Made by a program: the position numbers and the translations under genes. The notes under the pieces are model-generated. The model did not search any database and was not told the origin of the DNA. It worked only from the letters and a program-made list of their open reading frames with translations. Below, in pieces: positions 18,253 through 26,160 of a DNA stretch of 55,220 nucleotides. Source of the DNA: Eubacterium sp. (GTDB lineage Bacteria; Bacillota; Clostridia; Oscillospirales; Acutalibacteraceae). The stretch covers positions 79,815 through 135,034 of the forward strand of contig JAFSRX010000013.1 of NCBI GenBank assembly GCA_017445905.1, in the 5' to 3' direction. The stretch's first letter is position 1. Every line of letters begins with the position of its first letter.

Positions 18253-18281
18253 ATTATATTATATTAATATTTTACTGTCAA
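18253..18281 (-). promoter_or_regulatory. Consensus promoter of acn-icd-rex
   Basis: On the minus strand: TTGACA (18281-18276), exactly 17 bases, TATAAT (18258-18253). Both boxes are perfect, as suits a promoter limited by a repressor. Confidence 0.82.
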
Positions 18282-18310
18282 CAAAAATCAAAGATTGTTA
18301 ATATTTTTCA

Positions 18311-19075
18311 TTACTTTATACAAAAATACGTTAAGTATAACTTATGCTTTATTTCAAACTCATAAGGATAATTTTCAAGCATTTTTATATGAGCACTGTT
18401 CCATTCCTCGAAAGTTTCCCTGTCCATTGAAGCAAGAGTTCCTCTGCAGGCGCACATCCTTCCGTGCCAGCTTTTGCGGTTGAATGAAATTGAGCAGTCA
18501 AATTCCTTTGTAACTCTGCCCTCAAATAAATCGTCAAACATATCCCTTGAGCCGCTTTTACCCGGAGTCCACGAACGGTTGTATTCTTTAATCAGTTTAT
18601 GGCTTTTATATGCGATTTCATCATCAAGAGTATAGGTTAAATAAACCTTTATGAACAGTCCTTTGGGTTTCAGAAGTCTTTGAATTTCGTTTTTAATTTT
18701 ATCTCTGTCAAAATACCAGAAGCACTGCGCTGCGGTTATGAAATCAAAACTGTTATCTTCAAATCCTGTTTCTTCAGCAGGGCAGGAAATAAACTGGATT
18801 TTTTGATTGTTTTCTTTTGCGAGCTTTTTAGCGAATTTTATCTGCTCTTCTGAAATATCAACGCCAAAGATTTCAGAATTCTCATTATACAAATTCTTTG
18901 GCAGCACTCCCGTACCAGTGCCGATATCAAGCCATGATGTTCTGTTTGAAGCAACGCCGAGTTTTTTTAGTTCATCATATAAAACTGAGGGATATATATC
19001 TCTGTATTTAGCATAGCTTTCGGCAGTTAGGCTCCAGTCAAAAGACTTGCCATTATCAATTTTTTTAACTTTCAT
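18311..19075 (-). CDS. Class I SAM-dependent methyltransferase
   Basis: About 254 aa. SWLDIGTGTGVLPKNL (motif I, SAM binding), IFGVDISEEQIKFAKKLA and FDFITAAQCFWYFDRDKI (motif post-I/II) show the Rossmann methyltransferase fold of the UbiE/BioC-like type. The substrate is unknown. ATG 19075 was chosen; an in-frame TTG at 19090 is possible, and neither has a clear ribosome site. The gene ends 62 bases before the acn promoter box. Its 5' side touches a dispersed repeat element, so its promoter may be borrowed from that element. Confidence 0.8.
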   Translation of the reverse strand: MKVKKIDNGKSFDWSLTAESYAKYRDIYPSVLYDELKKLGVASNRTSWLDIGTGTGVLPKNLYNENSEIFGVDISEEQIKFAKKLAKENNQKIQFISCPAEETGFEDNSFDFITAAQCFWYFDRDKIKNEIQRLLKPKGLFIKVYLTYTLDDEIAYKSHKLIKEYNRSWTPGKSGSRDMFDDLFEGRVTKEFDCSISFNRKSWHGRMCACRGTLASMDRETFEEWNSAHIKMLENYPYEFEIKHKLYLTYFCIK

Positions 19076-19122
19076 ATCATCAGTATTCAACTTTTAAGTT
19101 TTCTTCAGCTTCGGCGACCTGA

Positions 19123-19396
19123 GGTTGCCAAATTTGAACACAATAAGGTTTTGTCCGTCCCTTTTTTTACAAATACTGCGTTAAAGCGCCTTGCAAGGCG
19201 CCAGCCTTGCTGCACCGCTTTGCCTTGTCTTTATAAAAAATGAACAGGGCAAAACTGCTAAGCACTTTAAATCTTATAGTTTGCGTTCATTTTTTCGCTT
19301 TTTGGCGCAAGCATACTATCGTATGGTAAGACAAAAAGCGGGAAAAGGGGCGTGAAATATAGGATTTAAGGCTTGTTGTGTTCGAATTCGGCAACC
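19123..19396. mobile_element. MITE-like element with 25-bp terminal inverted repeats, overlapping the SCIFF maturase 3' end
   Basis: The sequence at 19123-19147 is the inverse of 19372-19396 with 22 of 25 positions equal; both read GGTTGCC, then a purine, then AATT from the outside. The 274-bp element has no transposase. Inside are GC-rich palindromes such as GCGCCTTGCAAGGCGC (19171-19186). The right terminal repeat encodes the last residues of the radical-SAM protein. No obvious target duplication was found. Confidence 0.55.
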
Positions 19397-20751
19397 TTAA
19401 GCATTATTGCACACTCAATACGCTTTCTGTGGAGTTCGCAGCCGAAATCATAAACGCCGTTAACGCTTCCTGTTGTATGATAAGCATTTGCAGCGCATCC
19501 TCCTGAGCAGTAGAGCTTTGCAAAACAATCCTTGCACTCCTTATGAGAATAAACATTGCAGGATTTAAATTGCTCAAGAACTTCTGGATTTGTTACTCCG
19601 TCAAAAATAGTTCCGAGTTTAAAGTTTTCGTCACCAACAAACTGATGGCAGGGATAAAGTTCACCGCTTGGAGTTATTGCCATATATTCGCATCCGACTC
19701 CGCAGCCGCTTACTCTTTTAACAATACAGGGTCCGCCGTCTAAATCAATCATATAGTGATAGAAGGTGAAGCCGTTTCCTTTTCTGTATCTTCTGAGCAT
19801 TTCGTTTGCAAGAATTTCATACTGCTCTTTGAGTATCGGCAAATCATCTTGTTTGAGTGCATAGGGCTCATCAGGGGAACAAACAACAGGTTCAACGGAA
19901 AGCTCTTTGAAGCCGAGGTCTGCCATATGGATTAAATCCTTTGAAAAATCAGTGTTAAAGTGAGTGTATGTTCCTCTTATATAATAGTTTTTCTGTTCTC
20001 TTGAATCGGCAAATTTTTTGAATTTGTCAACGATTAAATCATATGAGCCTTTGCCGTTTGGCGTTTTGCGCAGGTTATCGTGAATATCTTTTCTTCCGTC
20101 AAGCGATAAAACAACATTACCCATTTCTTTGTTACAGAAATCAATAACCTCGTCATCAACTAAAACGCCGTTTGTTGTTAAAGTAAAACGGAAATTTTTG
20201 TTATGCTTCTTTTCAAGCTCACGACCGTATTTAACAAGCTCTTTGCAGACCTCCCAGTTTAAAAGAGGCTCGCCGCCGAAAAAGTCAACTTCAAGATTTT
20301 TTCTTGTTCCACTGTTTTCAACAAGGAAATCAAGCGCCTTTTTGCCAACCTCAAGGCTCATTAAACCTTTATCGCTTCCGCCGTATTCGCCCTTGCCTGC
20401 AAAACAGTATTCGCAGTTCAAGTTACAGCCGTGGGCAACATGAAGGCATATTGCTTTGATAACGCTCTGGCGCTGTTTAAATTCAGCTGCAAGCGGCTCA
20501 AAGGTATCTTCTGCAAAGAGTCTTCCTTCTTTTTTCAGCTCTTCAATATCCGAAAAGCAGTCATTTATATCCTCTTTTGTAACATCTGCTCTGTCAGCGT
20601 ATTTTTTAAGAATAAAAGAGGTTATTTCTTCTTTAGTTTTTTCTTCAAACATATTGATAATATCAAAAGCAACCTCATCAACACAGTGAACGCATCCGCT
20701 GTTCTGGTCGATTATGATATTATATCCGTTCATTTTATATGAATGTATCAT
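19366..20751 (-). CDS. Radical SAM/SPASM SCIFF-peptide maturase
   Basis: 461 aa. The N-terminal precursor-recognition region (MIHSYKMNGYNIIIDQNSG) is typical of SCIFF maturases. The radical-SAM cluster is CNLNCEYC (Cys109/113/116), with FFGGEPLLNW after it. The C-terminal SPASM/twitch region has many cysteines (VSGCGVGCEYM, LYPCHQF, CKDCFAKLYCSGGCAANAYH, FGCELHRK). Such enzymes form Cys-to-Thr thioether links in the SCIFF peptide. ATG 20751 was chosen over TTG 20763 because GGAG lies just before it and family members start MIHxYKMNGYN. The final residues VAEFEHNKP come from the inverted repeat of an inserted element, so the original C-terminus may have been replaced. Confidence 0.92.
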   Translation of the reverse strand: MIHSYKMNGYNIIIDQNSGCVHCVDEVAFDIINMFEEKTKEEITSFILKKYADRADVTKEDINDCFSDIEELKKEGRLFAEDTFEPLAAEFKQRQSVIKAICLHVAHGCNLNCEYCFAGKGEYGGSDKGLMSLEVGKKALDFLVENSGTRKNLEVDFFGGEPLLNWEVCKELVKYGRELEKKHNKNFRFTLTTNGVLVDDEVIDFCNKEMGNVVLSLDGRKDIHDNLRKTPNGKGSYDLIVDKFKKFADSREQKNYYIRGTYTHFNTDFSKDLIHMADLGFKELSVEPVVCSPDEPYALKQDDLPILKEQYEILANEMLRRYRKGNGFTFYHYMIDLDGGPCIVKRVSGCGVGCEYMAITPSGELYPCHQFVGDENFKLGTIFDGVTNPEVLEQFKSCNVYSHKECKDCFAKLYCSGGCAANAYHTTGSVNGVYDFGCELHRKRIECAIMLKVAEFEHNKP

Positions 20752-20770
20752 TATTATCTCCAAACCTATT

Positions 20771-20966
20771 TGCCTCCCTTGTTAAAGGGAGGGGGACCGC
20801 TTGCGGTGGAGGGATGGTCACACAAGTTTCGAACACCTATCTGCAACCCATACTAAAGGCAACGACCATCTCCTCTGTCGTCCAAAAAGCTGTTAGTCAT
20901 TTCTTATTACCAGTGGACGACATCTCCCCTTTGGCAAGGGGAGCAATTAAGTTACTCGCTTCGCTC
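20771..20966. repeat. Palindromic intergenic repeat between SCIFF peptide and maturase genes
   Basis: The left end has hairpin CCTCCCTT-N4-AAGGGAGG (20773-20792) and palindrome ACCGCTTGCGGT (20796-20807). The right end has CTCCCCTT-N4-AAGGGGAG (20924-20943). GTCGTCCA (20877-20884) pairs with TGGACGAC (20914-20921) inside. GTTACTCGCTTCGCTC (20951-20966) is the reverse of the 16228 repeat. No coding capacity is visible. A shorter relative is at 23143-23184. Confidence 0.65.
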
Positions 20967-20980
20967 AATCAATTTATATA

Positions 20981-21008
20981 GAAAAACGGCGGTAAAACCG
21001 CCGTAAAT
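20981..21008 (-). terminator. Terminator or attenuator after the SCIFF peptide gene
   Basis: ACGGCGGT (20986-20993) / ACCGCCGT (20997-21004), followed on the minus strand by a T run. It should give abundant short peptide mRNA and limited read-through into the maturase gene. Confidence 0.75.
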
Positions 21009-21017
21009 CCGGATTAG

Positions 21018-21164
21018 TTATTTGCTCTCATGCTCGCATTTCTGATTTGCAACTGAGCAAGAAGTTTTGCTTGCTGACTGGCAAGAAGTCTGGCACTCAC
21101 CGCAGCCGCCCTTCTTTGCTGACTCGCAAAGATTCTTTGAGCTTAAAGTTTTAATTCTCTTCAT
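21018..21164 (-). CDS. SCIFF ranthipeptide precursor (six Cys)
   Basis: 48 aa. The start MKRIKTLSSKNL, the core GGCGECQTSCQSASKTSC and the tail SVANQKC match the SCIFF (six cysteines in forty-five residues) family. Cysteines are at 13, 21, 24, 28, 36 and 43. AGGAG precedes ATG 21164, and a perfect promoter lies just upstream. The next minus-strand gene is its maturase, 267 bases away, after a terminator and an inserted repeat. SCIFF peptides occur widely in Clostridia, and signalling or redox roles have been proposed. Odd point: residues 32 and 37, the Cys and Thr joined by a thioether in the C. thermocellum peptide CteA, are both Ser here. Confidence 0.9.
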   Translation of the reverse strand: MKRIKTLSSKNLCESAKKGGCGECQTSCQSASKTSCSVANQKCEHESK

Positions 21165-21195
21165 TGGTATCACTCCTAATATTTATTTCGCTTGT

Positions 21196-21224
21196 ATTAT
21201 AATTTATCTGTTTAATTTTGTCAA
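21196..21224 (-). promoter_or_regulatory. Consensus promoter of the SCIFF gene
   Basis: On the minus strand: TTGACA (21224-21219), 17 bases, TATAAT (21201-21196). It lies inside the last codons of the decarboxylase gene and about 32 bases before the SCIFF start. Confidence 0.8.
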
Positions 21225-22529
21225 TATCTTATCGGGGAATAAACCGCTGTCACTTATAACATTAACGTTAAAGCGCTTTAGTTCTTTTATGTAGCTTTCA
21301 ATCTCTTTCGTTATAATCTCACCGGGAACAATAAGCGGAATATCGGGCGGATATGCAAAAACAAATTCGTTTGCAATTTTGTTTATTGATTTATCAAAAT
21401 CGGTTTGCTCTGAATCATCATCAATGCTGATAATCATAGCTTTGTCAGGGCAGGGGGGCTTTTTGAACGGAATAGACTCAGCACTTACAACCTCATAATT
21501 TGCATCGTCTATTGTTAAAAGCGCTGTTTTAAGATTTCTGAAAGCTTTTTCGCTGTCTGCAACAGAAGACATTAGTATAACATAGTTCTTGCTGTACGCC
21601 TCAACTTCAATCTTAAAATCATCTCTGAGCATTTGAGCAAGGCGTTTGCCCGAAATTGTTGAAGAAGCAGTTGAAACAATAATCTTTGATTTATCGTCAG
21701 TCTTTCTGATTTTAAGTTTACTGAGCTTTAGTGAATGAAATGAAGAAAGCCTGTTATAATAATCATCAAATTCGCTTTTGTTATTCTCAATAAAATCGCA
21801 GCATTTTTCAACTGAATTCATTAAAACATAACTCGGTGAGCTCGTTTCAAAGATATCGAGATAGAGCTTTGCCTTTGATATGTAGTTATCATTATAAACA
21901 TTTAAAACTGCCGTCTGTGTAAGCGCAGGAAGGGTTTTATGAAGGCTTGAAACAACAATGTCGCCCTTTGGATATTTCGGGAATTTACCGAGCGAAAAAT
22001 GCGCTCCGTGTGCCGCATCAATTATAAGCGGAATTGAAGAGTTTATTTGAGAAGCATATCCCTCATATGTCGGCGAGGTTACAATAAGCGCCTTTGCTTC
22101 GCTGTGGTTTTTTATTGCCTCATCAACAGCGCTTTGAGTTATTCTTTTATAAAATCCGTTTTCCTCGTCGAATTCAGGCTCGATATAAACAACTTTGAGC
22201 CTTCTCAGCATACAAGCGTTAAAAACACTTTTATGGCAGTTTCTCGCAATTATTACCGTATCTCCCTCGCTGCACACTGCGAAGATTGCCGAAAGAATAC
22301 CAACAGTTGAGCCGTTGACAAGCATAAAGGATTTTTTGCTTTTATAAATATTCTTCAAATTGTTTTCAATATCAAGCAAAACACCCTTTGCATCGTGGAG
22401 ATTATCAAAGCCCTCAATTTCGGTTATATCAATTTCACTTCCTGTTATATCGAATTTTTCGTTTCTCTTATGCCCCGGCATATGAAAGGGATAATTATTA
22501 AGATTATTTAGTTTATCGTTTAATTTCAA
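21204..22529 (-). CDS. Orn/Lys/Arg decarboxylase-family PLP enzyme
   Basis: 441 aa, fold-type I PLP enzyme without the N-terminal wing domain of the large inducible forms, so similar in size to B. subtilis YaaO/SpeA-type proteins. The N-terminus has the PFHMPGHKR signature. DAAHGAHFS (Asp171, His174) and SSLHKTLPALTQ (Lys198, Schiff base) form the cofactor site. It would decarboxylate arginine, lysine or ornithine to a polyamine precursor; the substrate is not decided. The start is TTG 22529 with GGGAGG before it. It overlaps the upstream membrane-protein gene by 17 bases, so translation is coupled. Its 3' end contains the SCIFF promoter. Confidence 0.85.
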   Translation of the reverse strand: MKLNDKLNNLNNYPFHMPGHKRNEKFDITGSEIDITEIEGFDNLHDAKGVLLDIENNLKNIYKSKKSFMLVNGSTVGILSAIFAVCSEGDTVIIARNCHKSVFNACMLRRLKVVYIEPEFDEENGFYKRITQSAVDEAIKNHSEAKALIVTSPTYEGYASQINSSIPLIIDAAHGAHFSLGKFPKYPKGDIVVSSLHKTLPALTQTAVLNVYNDNYISKAKLYLDIFETSSPSYVLMNSVEKCCDFIENNKSEFDDYYNRLSSFHSLKLSKLKIRKTDDKSKIIVSTASSTISGKRLAQMLRDDFKIEVEAYSKNYVILMSSVADSEKAFRNLKTALLTIDDANYEVVSAESIPFKKPPCPDKAMIISIDDDSEQTDFDKSINKIANEFVFAYPPDIPLIVPGEIITKEIESYIKELKRFNVNVISDSGLFPDKILTKLNR

Positions 22530-23067
22530 CCTTATCCCTCCCTAAATTTACAATAGAAAGCATAATATATCCTGCAAAAATCGGCAGCGATTCAATGAGT
22601 GCATTTTCTTTGAATATCAAAAGCATTAATAAATCAATGAGAAGAACTGCTGCACTTAGATATGTAAAAATCATAAATACTTTTTCTTTTTTATAACACA
22701 GAAGAAAAAGCAAAAACAGAGTTGTTCCCATAGTGATAGAAAATATAAGCGAGCCTGCGCAGTGCAAAAAATAATTAAGCCTTACATCATAATCAAAATC
22801 AAAAATAAGAAATGCCGCCATACCAATGCCTGAAACAATCAGCAGGGGAACATATACTTTTGTTTTTAAATATCTTTTATATGCGAGAGTTACTGAAAAC
22901 GCCAGCGCTGAGAATGTCAGAACGCCCCAGATAACAAATAATCCCTTATGCTCAATTCCAATAGTTGAAAGCGCTCCGCTGTTTTTATATGGCGTTCCGA
23001 AATGCATATACCAGATAGTATATATAAATGCAGCGGCGCATAAAACAACTGAAATAGTTTTTCTCAT
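22513..23067 (-). CDS. Polytopic membrane protein, unknown function
   Basis: 184 aa with about six hydrophobic segments (ISVVLCAAAFIYTIWY, GLFVIWGVLTFSALAFSV, VYVPLLIVSGIGMAAFLIF, FLHCAGSLIFSITMGTTLFL, IFTYLSAAVLLIDLLMLLIF, FAGYIMLSIVNL). AGGTGA precedes ATG 23067. No family was recognised. The overlap with the decarboxylase gene suggests a linked role, but it is too small for an amino-acid antiporter. Confidence 0.7.
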   Translation of the reverse strand: MRKTISVVLCAAAFIYTIWYMHFGTPYKNSGALSTIGIEHKGLFVIWGVLTFSALAFSVTLAYKRYLKTKVYVPLLIVSGIGMAAFLIFDFDYDVRLNYFLHCAGSLIFSITMGTTLFLLFLLCYKKEKVFMIFTYLSAAVLLIDLLMLLIFKENALIESLPIFAGYIMLSIVNLGRDKVEIKR

Positions 23068-23142
23068 CTAATCACCTATAAAATAATAACACATTGAAAA
23101 GGTTTTATCAATGTGTTATATTAATGAAAAAAGGTGTTTTAT

Positions 23143-23184
23143 TCCTCCGACGGCTTTGCCGCCACCTCCCTTAAGCAAGGGATG
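23143..23184. repeat. Short palindromic intergenic repeat
   Basis: CGGC-TTT-GCCG (23151-23161) and TCCCTT-AAGC-AAGGGA (23167-23182). The arrangement is the reverse of the left end of the 20771 repeat, with one hairpin rich in C/G and one CCCTT/AAGGG hairpin, so it is probably the same family. Confidence 0.55.
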
Positions 23185-23205
23185 CAGAAAGGTTTGGTGA
23201 TTATA

Positions 23206-23961
23206 ATGAAATGTATATCCTGGAATGTTAACGGCCTCAGAGCCTGTATAACAAAAGGGTTTAATAATTTTTTTAATGATATAGATGCAGACATATTCTG
23301 CCTTCAGGAAACGAAGCTCAACGATGGTCCTGCCGTATTTACTCCCGAGGGATACTATTCATATTGGAATTATGCCGAAAAAAAGGGCTATTCGGGAACT
23401 GCGATTTTTAGCAAAAAAGAGCCCATCTCCGTAACCTACGGTTTAGGCATTGAAGAGCACGATAAAGAGGGAAGAGTTATAACCCTTGAATTCGAGGATT
23501 TTTATTTTATAACTGTTTATGTTCCCAATTCAAAAAGAGAACTTCTCAGACTTGATTACAGAATGGTTTGGGAGGATGATTTTCTTTCATATATAAAGGC
23601 GCTTGATGAAAAGAAACCGGTTATCTATTGCGGAGACCTCAATGTTGCCCATAAGGAAATAGACCTTAAAAATCCGAAAACTAATCATTTTAACGCTGGT
23701 TTTACCGATCAGGAAAGAGAAAAAATGAGCAATGTTTTAAACAGCGGTTTTACCGATACATTCAGATTTTTCTATCCTGATAAGGAAAGCATCTATTCCT
23801 GGTGGTCATATATGTTTAAATCCCGCGAAAAGAACGCAGGATGGAGAATTGATTATTTCATAACATCTTCTTCTCTCAATGATAAACTTGTTGACGCAAA
23901 AATACATACTGAAATAATGGGCTCAGATCACTGCCCCATAGAACTTGATATTAATCTCTGA
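23206..23961 (+). CDS. xth: Exodeoxyribonuclease III / AP endonuclease
   Basis: 251 aa. SWNVNGLRAC, FCLQETKL, YCGDLNVAH, GWRIDYF and SDHCPIELD are the EEP-superfamily catalytic motifs. The enzyme cuts abasic sites and trims 3' ends in base-excision repair. ATG 23206 was chosen over an ATG 72 bases upstream because the family begins MKxISWNVNGLRA and the upstream extension would be encoded by an intergenic repeat. The ribosome site (GGTTTGGTGA) is modest. The stop codon lies in the loop of a perfect hairpin. Confidence 0.93.
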   Translation: MKCISWNVNGLRACITKGFNNFFNDIDADIFCLQETKLNDGPAVFTPEGYYSYWNYAEKKGYSGTAIFSKKEPISVTYGLGIEEHDKEGRVITLEFEDFYFITVYVPNSKRELLRLDYRMVWEDDFLSYIKALDEKKPVIYCGDLNVAHKEIDLKNPKTNHFNAGFTDQEREKMSNVLNSGFTDTFRFFYPDKESIYSWWSYMFKSREKNAGWRIDYFITSSSLNDKLVDAKIHTEIMGSDHCPIELDINL

Positions 23962-23976
23962 GGAGATTAATATCAA
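23945..23976. repeat. Perfect 14-bp hairpin with the xth stop codon in its loop
   Basis: TTGATATTAATCTC (23945-23958), loop TGAG, GAGATTAATATCAA (23963-23976). The loop holds the TGA stop. There is no T tract, so this is not a classical terminator. Confidence 0.75.
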
Positions 23977-23995
23977 AGTGCATAATTAATTGTTT

Positions 23996-24050
23996 GAGCG
24001 CAGCGAGTAACAAATATTATTCATTCTTAAGTTTTAAGTTTTCAGTATTC
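23996..24050 (+). repeat. Dispersed intergenic repeat
   Basis: GAGCGCAGCGAGTAAC (23996-24011), then an AT-rich TTCATTCTTAAGTTTTAAG-type tail. A related tail follows the 41743 copy, and a GTATTCAACTTTTAAG-like tail appears at 19083. Confidence 0.6.
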
Positions 24051-24054
24051 ATTA

Positions 24055-24090
24055 AAAAACTCCCGACAAAAATTGTCGGGAGTTTTTGTT
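24055..24090. terminator. Bidirectional terminator
   Basis: A 14-bp stem AAAACTCCCGACAA / TTGTCGGGAGTTTT (24056-24086) with loop AAA. It is shared by xth and the convergent pyrophosphatase gene. Confidence 0.9.
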
Positions 24091-26128
24091 AGAAGTGAAT
24101 TATTCCGTTTCCGCCGTTGACCTTGATGAATGCAACTGCAAAAACAAGGGAAACGATTGTCATAAGTTTAATAAGAATGTTGATTGAAGGTCCTGAAGTA
24201 TCTTTGAATGGATCGCCTACGGTATCTCCGACAACTGCCGCCTTATGGGCTTCGCTGCCTTTTCCGCCGTCTTTAAGGCTTTCTATGTACTTCTTGGCAT
24301 TATCCCATGCACCGCCTGAATTAGCCATAAAGATTGCCATCATAACGCCCGAAACAAGTGAACCTGCAAGAAGTCCGCCAAGGCTTTCAACGCCGAGGAA
24401 GAAACCAACAAGAATAGGAGTAACGATTGCCATAATTCCCGGAAGCACCATTTCGTGAAGTGCGGCTTTTGTTGAAATAGCAACGCATTTTTTATAGTCG
24501 GGTTTTTCTGTTCCTTCAAGAATACCGGGCTTTTCTCTGAACTGAGAACGAACCTCTTCAATCATTTTGTTTGCTGCCTTTCCAACGCTGCTCATTGTGA
24601 AAGCAGAGAAGAGGAAGGGAAGCATTCCGCCGATGAACAGTCCAACAACAACCTTTGCATCAAGTATGCTCATTCCGCTTGAACTGATTCCTGCAGACTG
24701 AGCATATGAAGCGAAGAGAGCAAGCGCTGTAAGCGCAGCAGAGCCGATTGCAAAGCCTTTACCGATTGCAGCAGTTGTGTTACCGACTGAATCAAGCTTA
24801 TCGGTTATCTCTCTTACTTCTGGCTCAAGCTCACTCATTTCAGCAATTCCGCCTGCATTATCTGCAATAGGTCCGTATGCGTCAACAGCAACTGTTGTTC
24901 CGGTTGTTGAAAGCATACCAACTGCGGCAAGCGCAATACCGTAAAGTCCAAAGCATTTATATGAAATAAGAATACCGATTGCGATGAAAATTATCGGGAA
25001 TGCGGTTGATCTCATACCTGCTGAAAGACCGCTGATGATATTTGTTGCAGTTCCTGTTTTTGAGGATTCTGCAATATCTTTAACTGTTTTATATTTTTCT
25101 GAGGTATAAACCTCGGTTAATTTTCCGATAAGCGTTCCGACAGCAAGTCCTGCAAAAACGCACCAGAAGCCGCGAAAACCGCCGAGCATTACTTTGCTTA
25201 AAATACAGCTTGAAATCAAAACGAATGCGGTTGTAAAATATTCGCCGATATTGAGAGCTTTCTGGGGATCTTCGCCCTTTGAATTTGCAACAATGAAGGT
25301 TGAGAAAACAGAAGCAAAGATTCCGATTGAGCAAAGAATAAGGGGATACAGTGCAGCATTAATTCTGCTTGAATCAACGAATGAAGCAAAAGCGAGGGTT
25401 ATAGCTGATATAATTGAGCCAACATATGATTCGAATAAGTCTGCGCCCATACCAGCAACGTCACCAACGTTATCTCCAACATTATCTGCGATTGTAGCAG
25501 GGTTTCTCGGGTCGTCCTCAGGAAGACCTGCCTCAACCTTACCTACAAGGTCGGCGCCAACATCTGCAGCCTTTGTATAAATTCCTCCGCCAACTCTTGC
25601 AAAAAGAGCTATTGAAGAAGCACCGAGGCTGAATCCTGTTAAAATGCTGAGTGCGGTTGAATCGCTGACAAGGTTTGTTGTTTTATAGAGAATAAGGAAG
25701 ATAAGGCTTATGCCAATAACACCGAGACCAACAACGCTAAGTCCCATAACTGCGCCGCCGCCGAATGCTATTTTAAGAGCTCCGCTGAGTCCCTTAGTTT
25801 TAGCAGCCTGAGCTGTTCGAACATTTGCTTTCGTTGCAACGCTCATTCCAAAGTAGCCTGCAAGAGTTGAGAAAAGTGCGCCTACAAGGAAGCATACCGC
25901 AGTTGCGAAATTTATCAGTATTGATATAAGGATAAACAGAACCGCTGCAAAGATAACGAGAATTTTATATTCAGAAAACAGAAAGGCTTTTGCACCTGAG
26001 GCAATGTTTTCCGAGATTTCTCTCATTTTTTCGTTTCCGGCATCTTGTTTGTTGATGAATAGCGCAGTATATAATGCAAACCCTACTGCAACTAATCCAG
26101 AAACAATTGTTAGGATGAATGGTGCCAT
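24089..26128 (-). CDS. hppA: Membrane-bound ion-pumping pyrophosphatase, K+-dependent type
   Basis: 679 aa with about 16 membrane segments. [20 protein letters not shown] and [18 protein letters not shown] are the PPi/Mg sites, and the third conserved segment [14 protein letters not shown] is near the C-terminus. PPi hydrolysis drives H+ or Na+ export. [16 protein letters not shown] has Ala where K+-independent enzymes have Lys, so K+ dependence is inferred. The pumped ion cannot be read safely. It recovers energy from PPi released in biosynthesis, which is useful to a fermenter. AAGGAG precedes ATG 26128. Confidence 0.93.
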   Translation of the reverse strand: MAPFILTIVSGLVAVGFALYTALFINKQDAGNEKMREISENIASGAKAFLFSEYKILVIFAAVLFILISILINFATAVCFLVGALFSTLAGYFGMSVATKANVRTAQAAKTKGLSGALKIAFGGGAVMGLSVVGLGVIGISLIFLILYKTTNLVSDSTALSILTGFSLGASSIALFARVGGGIYTKAADVGADLVGKVEAGLPEDDPRNPATIADNVGDNVGDVAGMGADLFESYVGSIISAITLAFASFVDSSRINAALYPLILCSIGIFASVFSTFIVANSKGEDPQKALNIGEYFTTAFVLISSCILSKVMLGGFRGFWCVFAGLAVGTLIGKLTEVYTSEKYKTVKDIAESSKTGTATNIISGLSAGMRSTAFPIIFIAIGILISYKCFGLYGIALAAVGMLSTTGTTVAVDAYGPIADNAGGIAEMSELEPEVREITDKLDSVGNTTAAIGKGFAIGSAALTALALFASYAQSAGISSSGMSILDAKVVVGLFIGGMLPFLFSAFTMSSVGKAANKMIEEVRSQFREKPGILEGTEKPDYKKCVAISTKAALHEMVLPGIMAIVTPILVGFFLGVESLGGLLAGSLVSGVMMAIFMANSGGAWDNAKKYIESLKDGGKGSEAHKAAVVGDTVGDPFKDTSGPSINILIKLMTIVSLVFAVAFIKVNGGNGIIHF

Positions 26129-26160
26129 AAAATTTTCTCCTTATTGTTAATAGTTCTTAA

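Noticed and set aside
18293-18312. Third Rex-like site upstream of the acn promoter
   Set aside because: TTGTTAA is followed by TTTCATT, so only one half-site is present.
19138-19371. Coding ORF inside the 274-bp element
   Set aside because: Short open stretches have no ribosome site and are interrupted by GC-rich palindromes.
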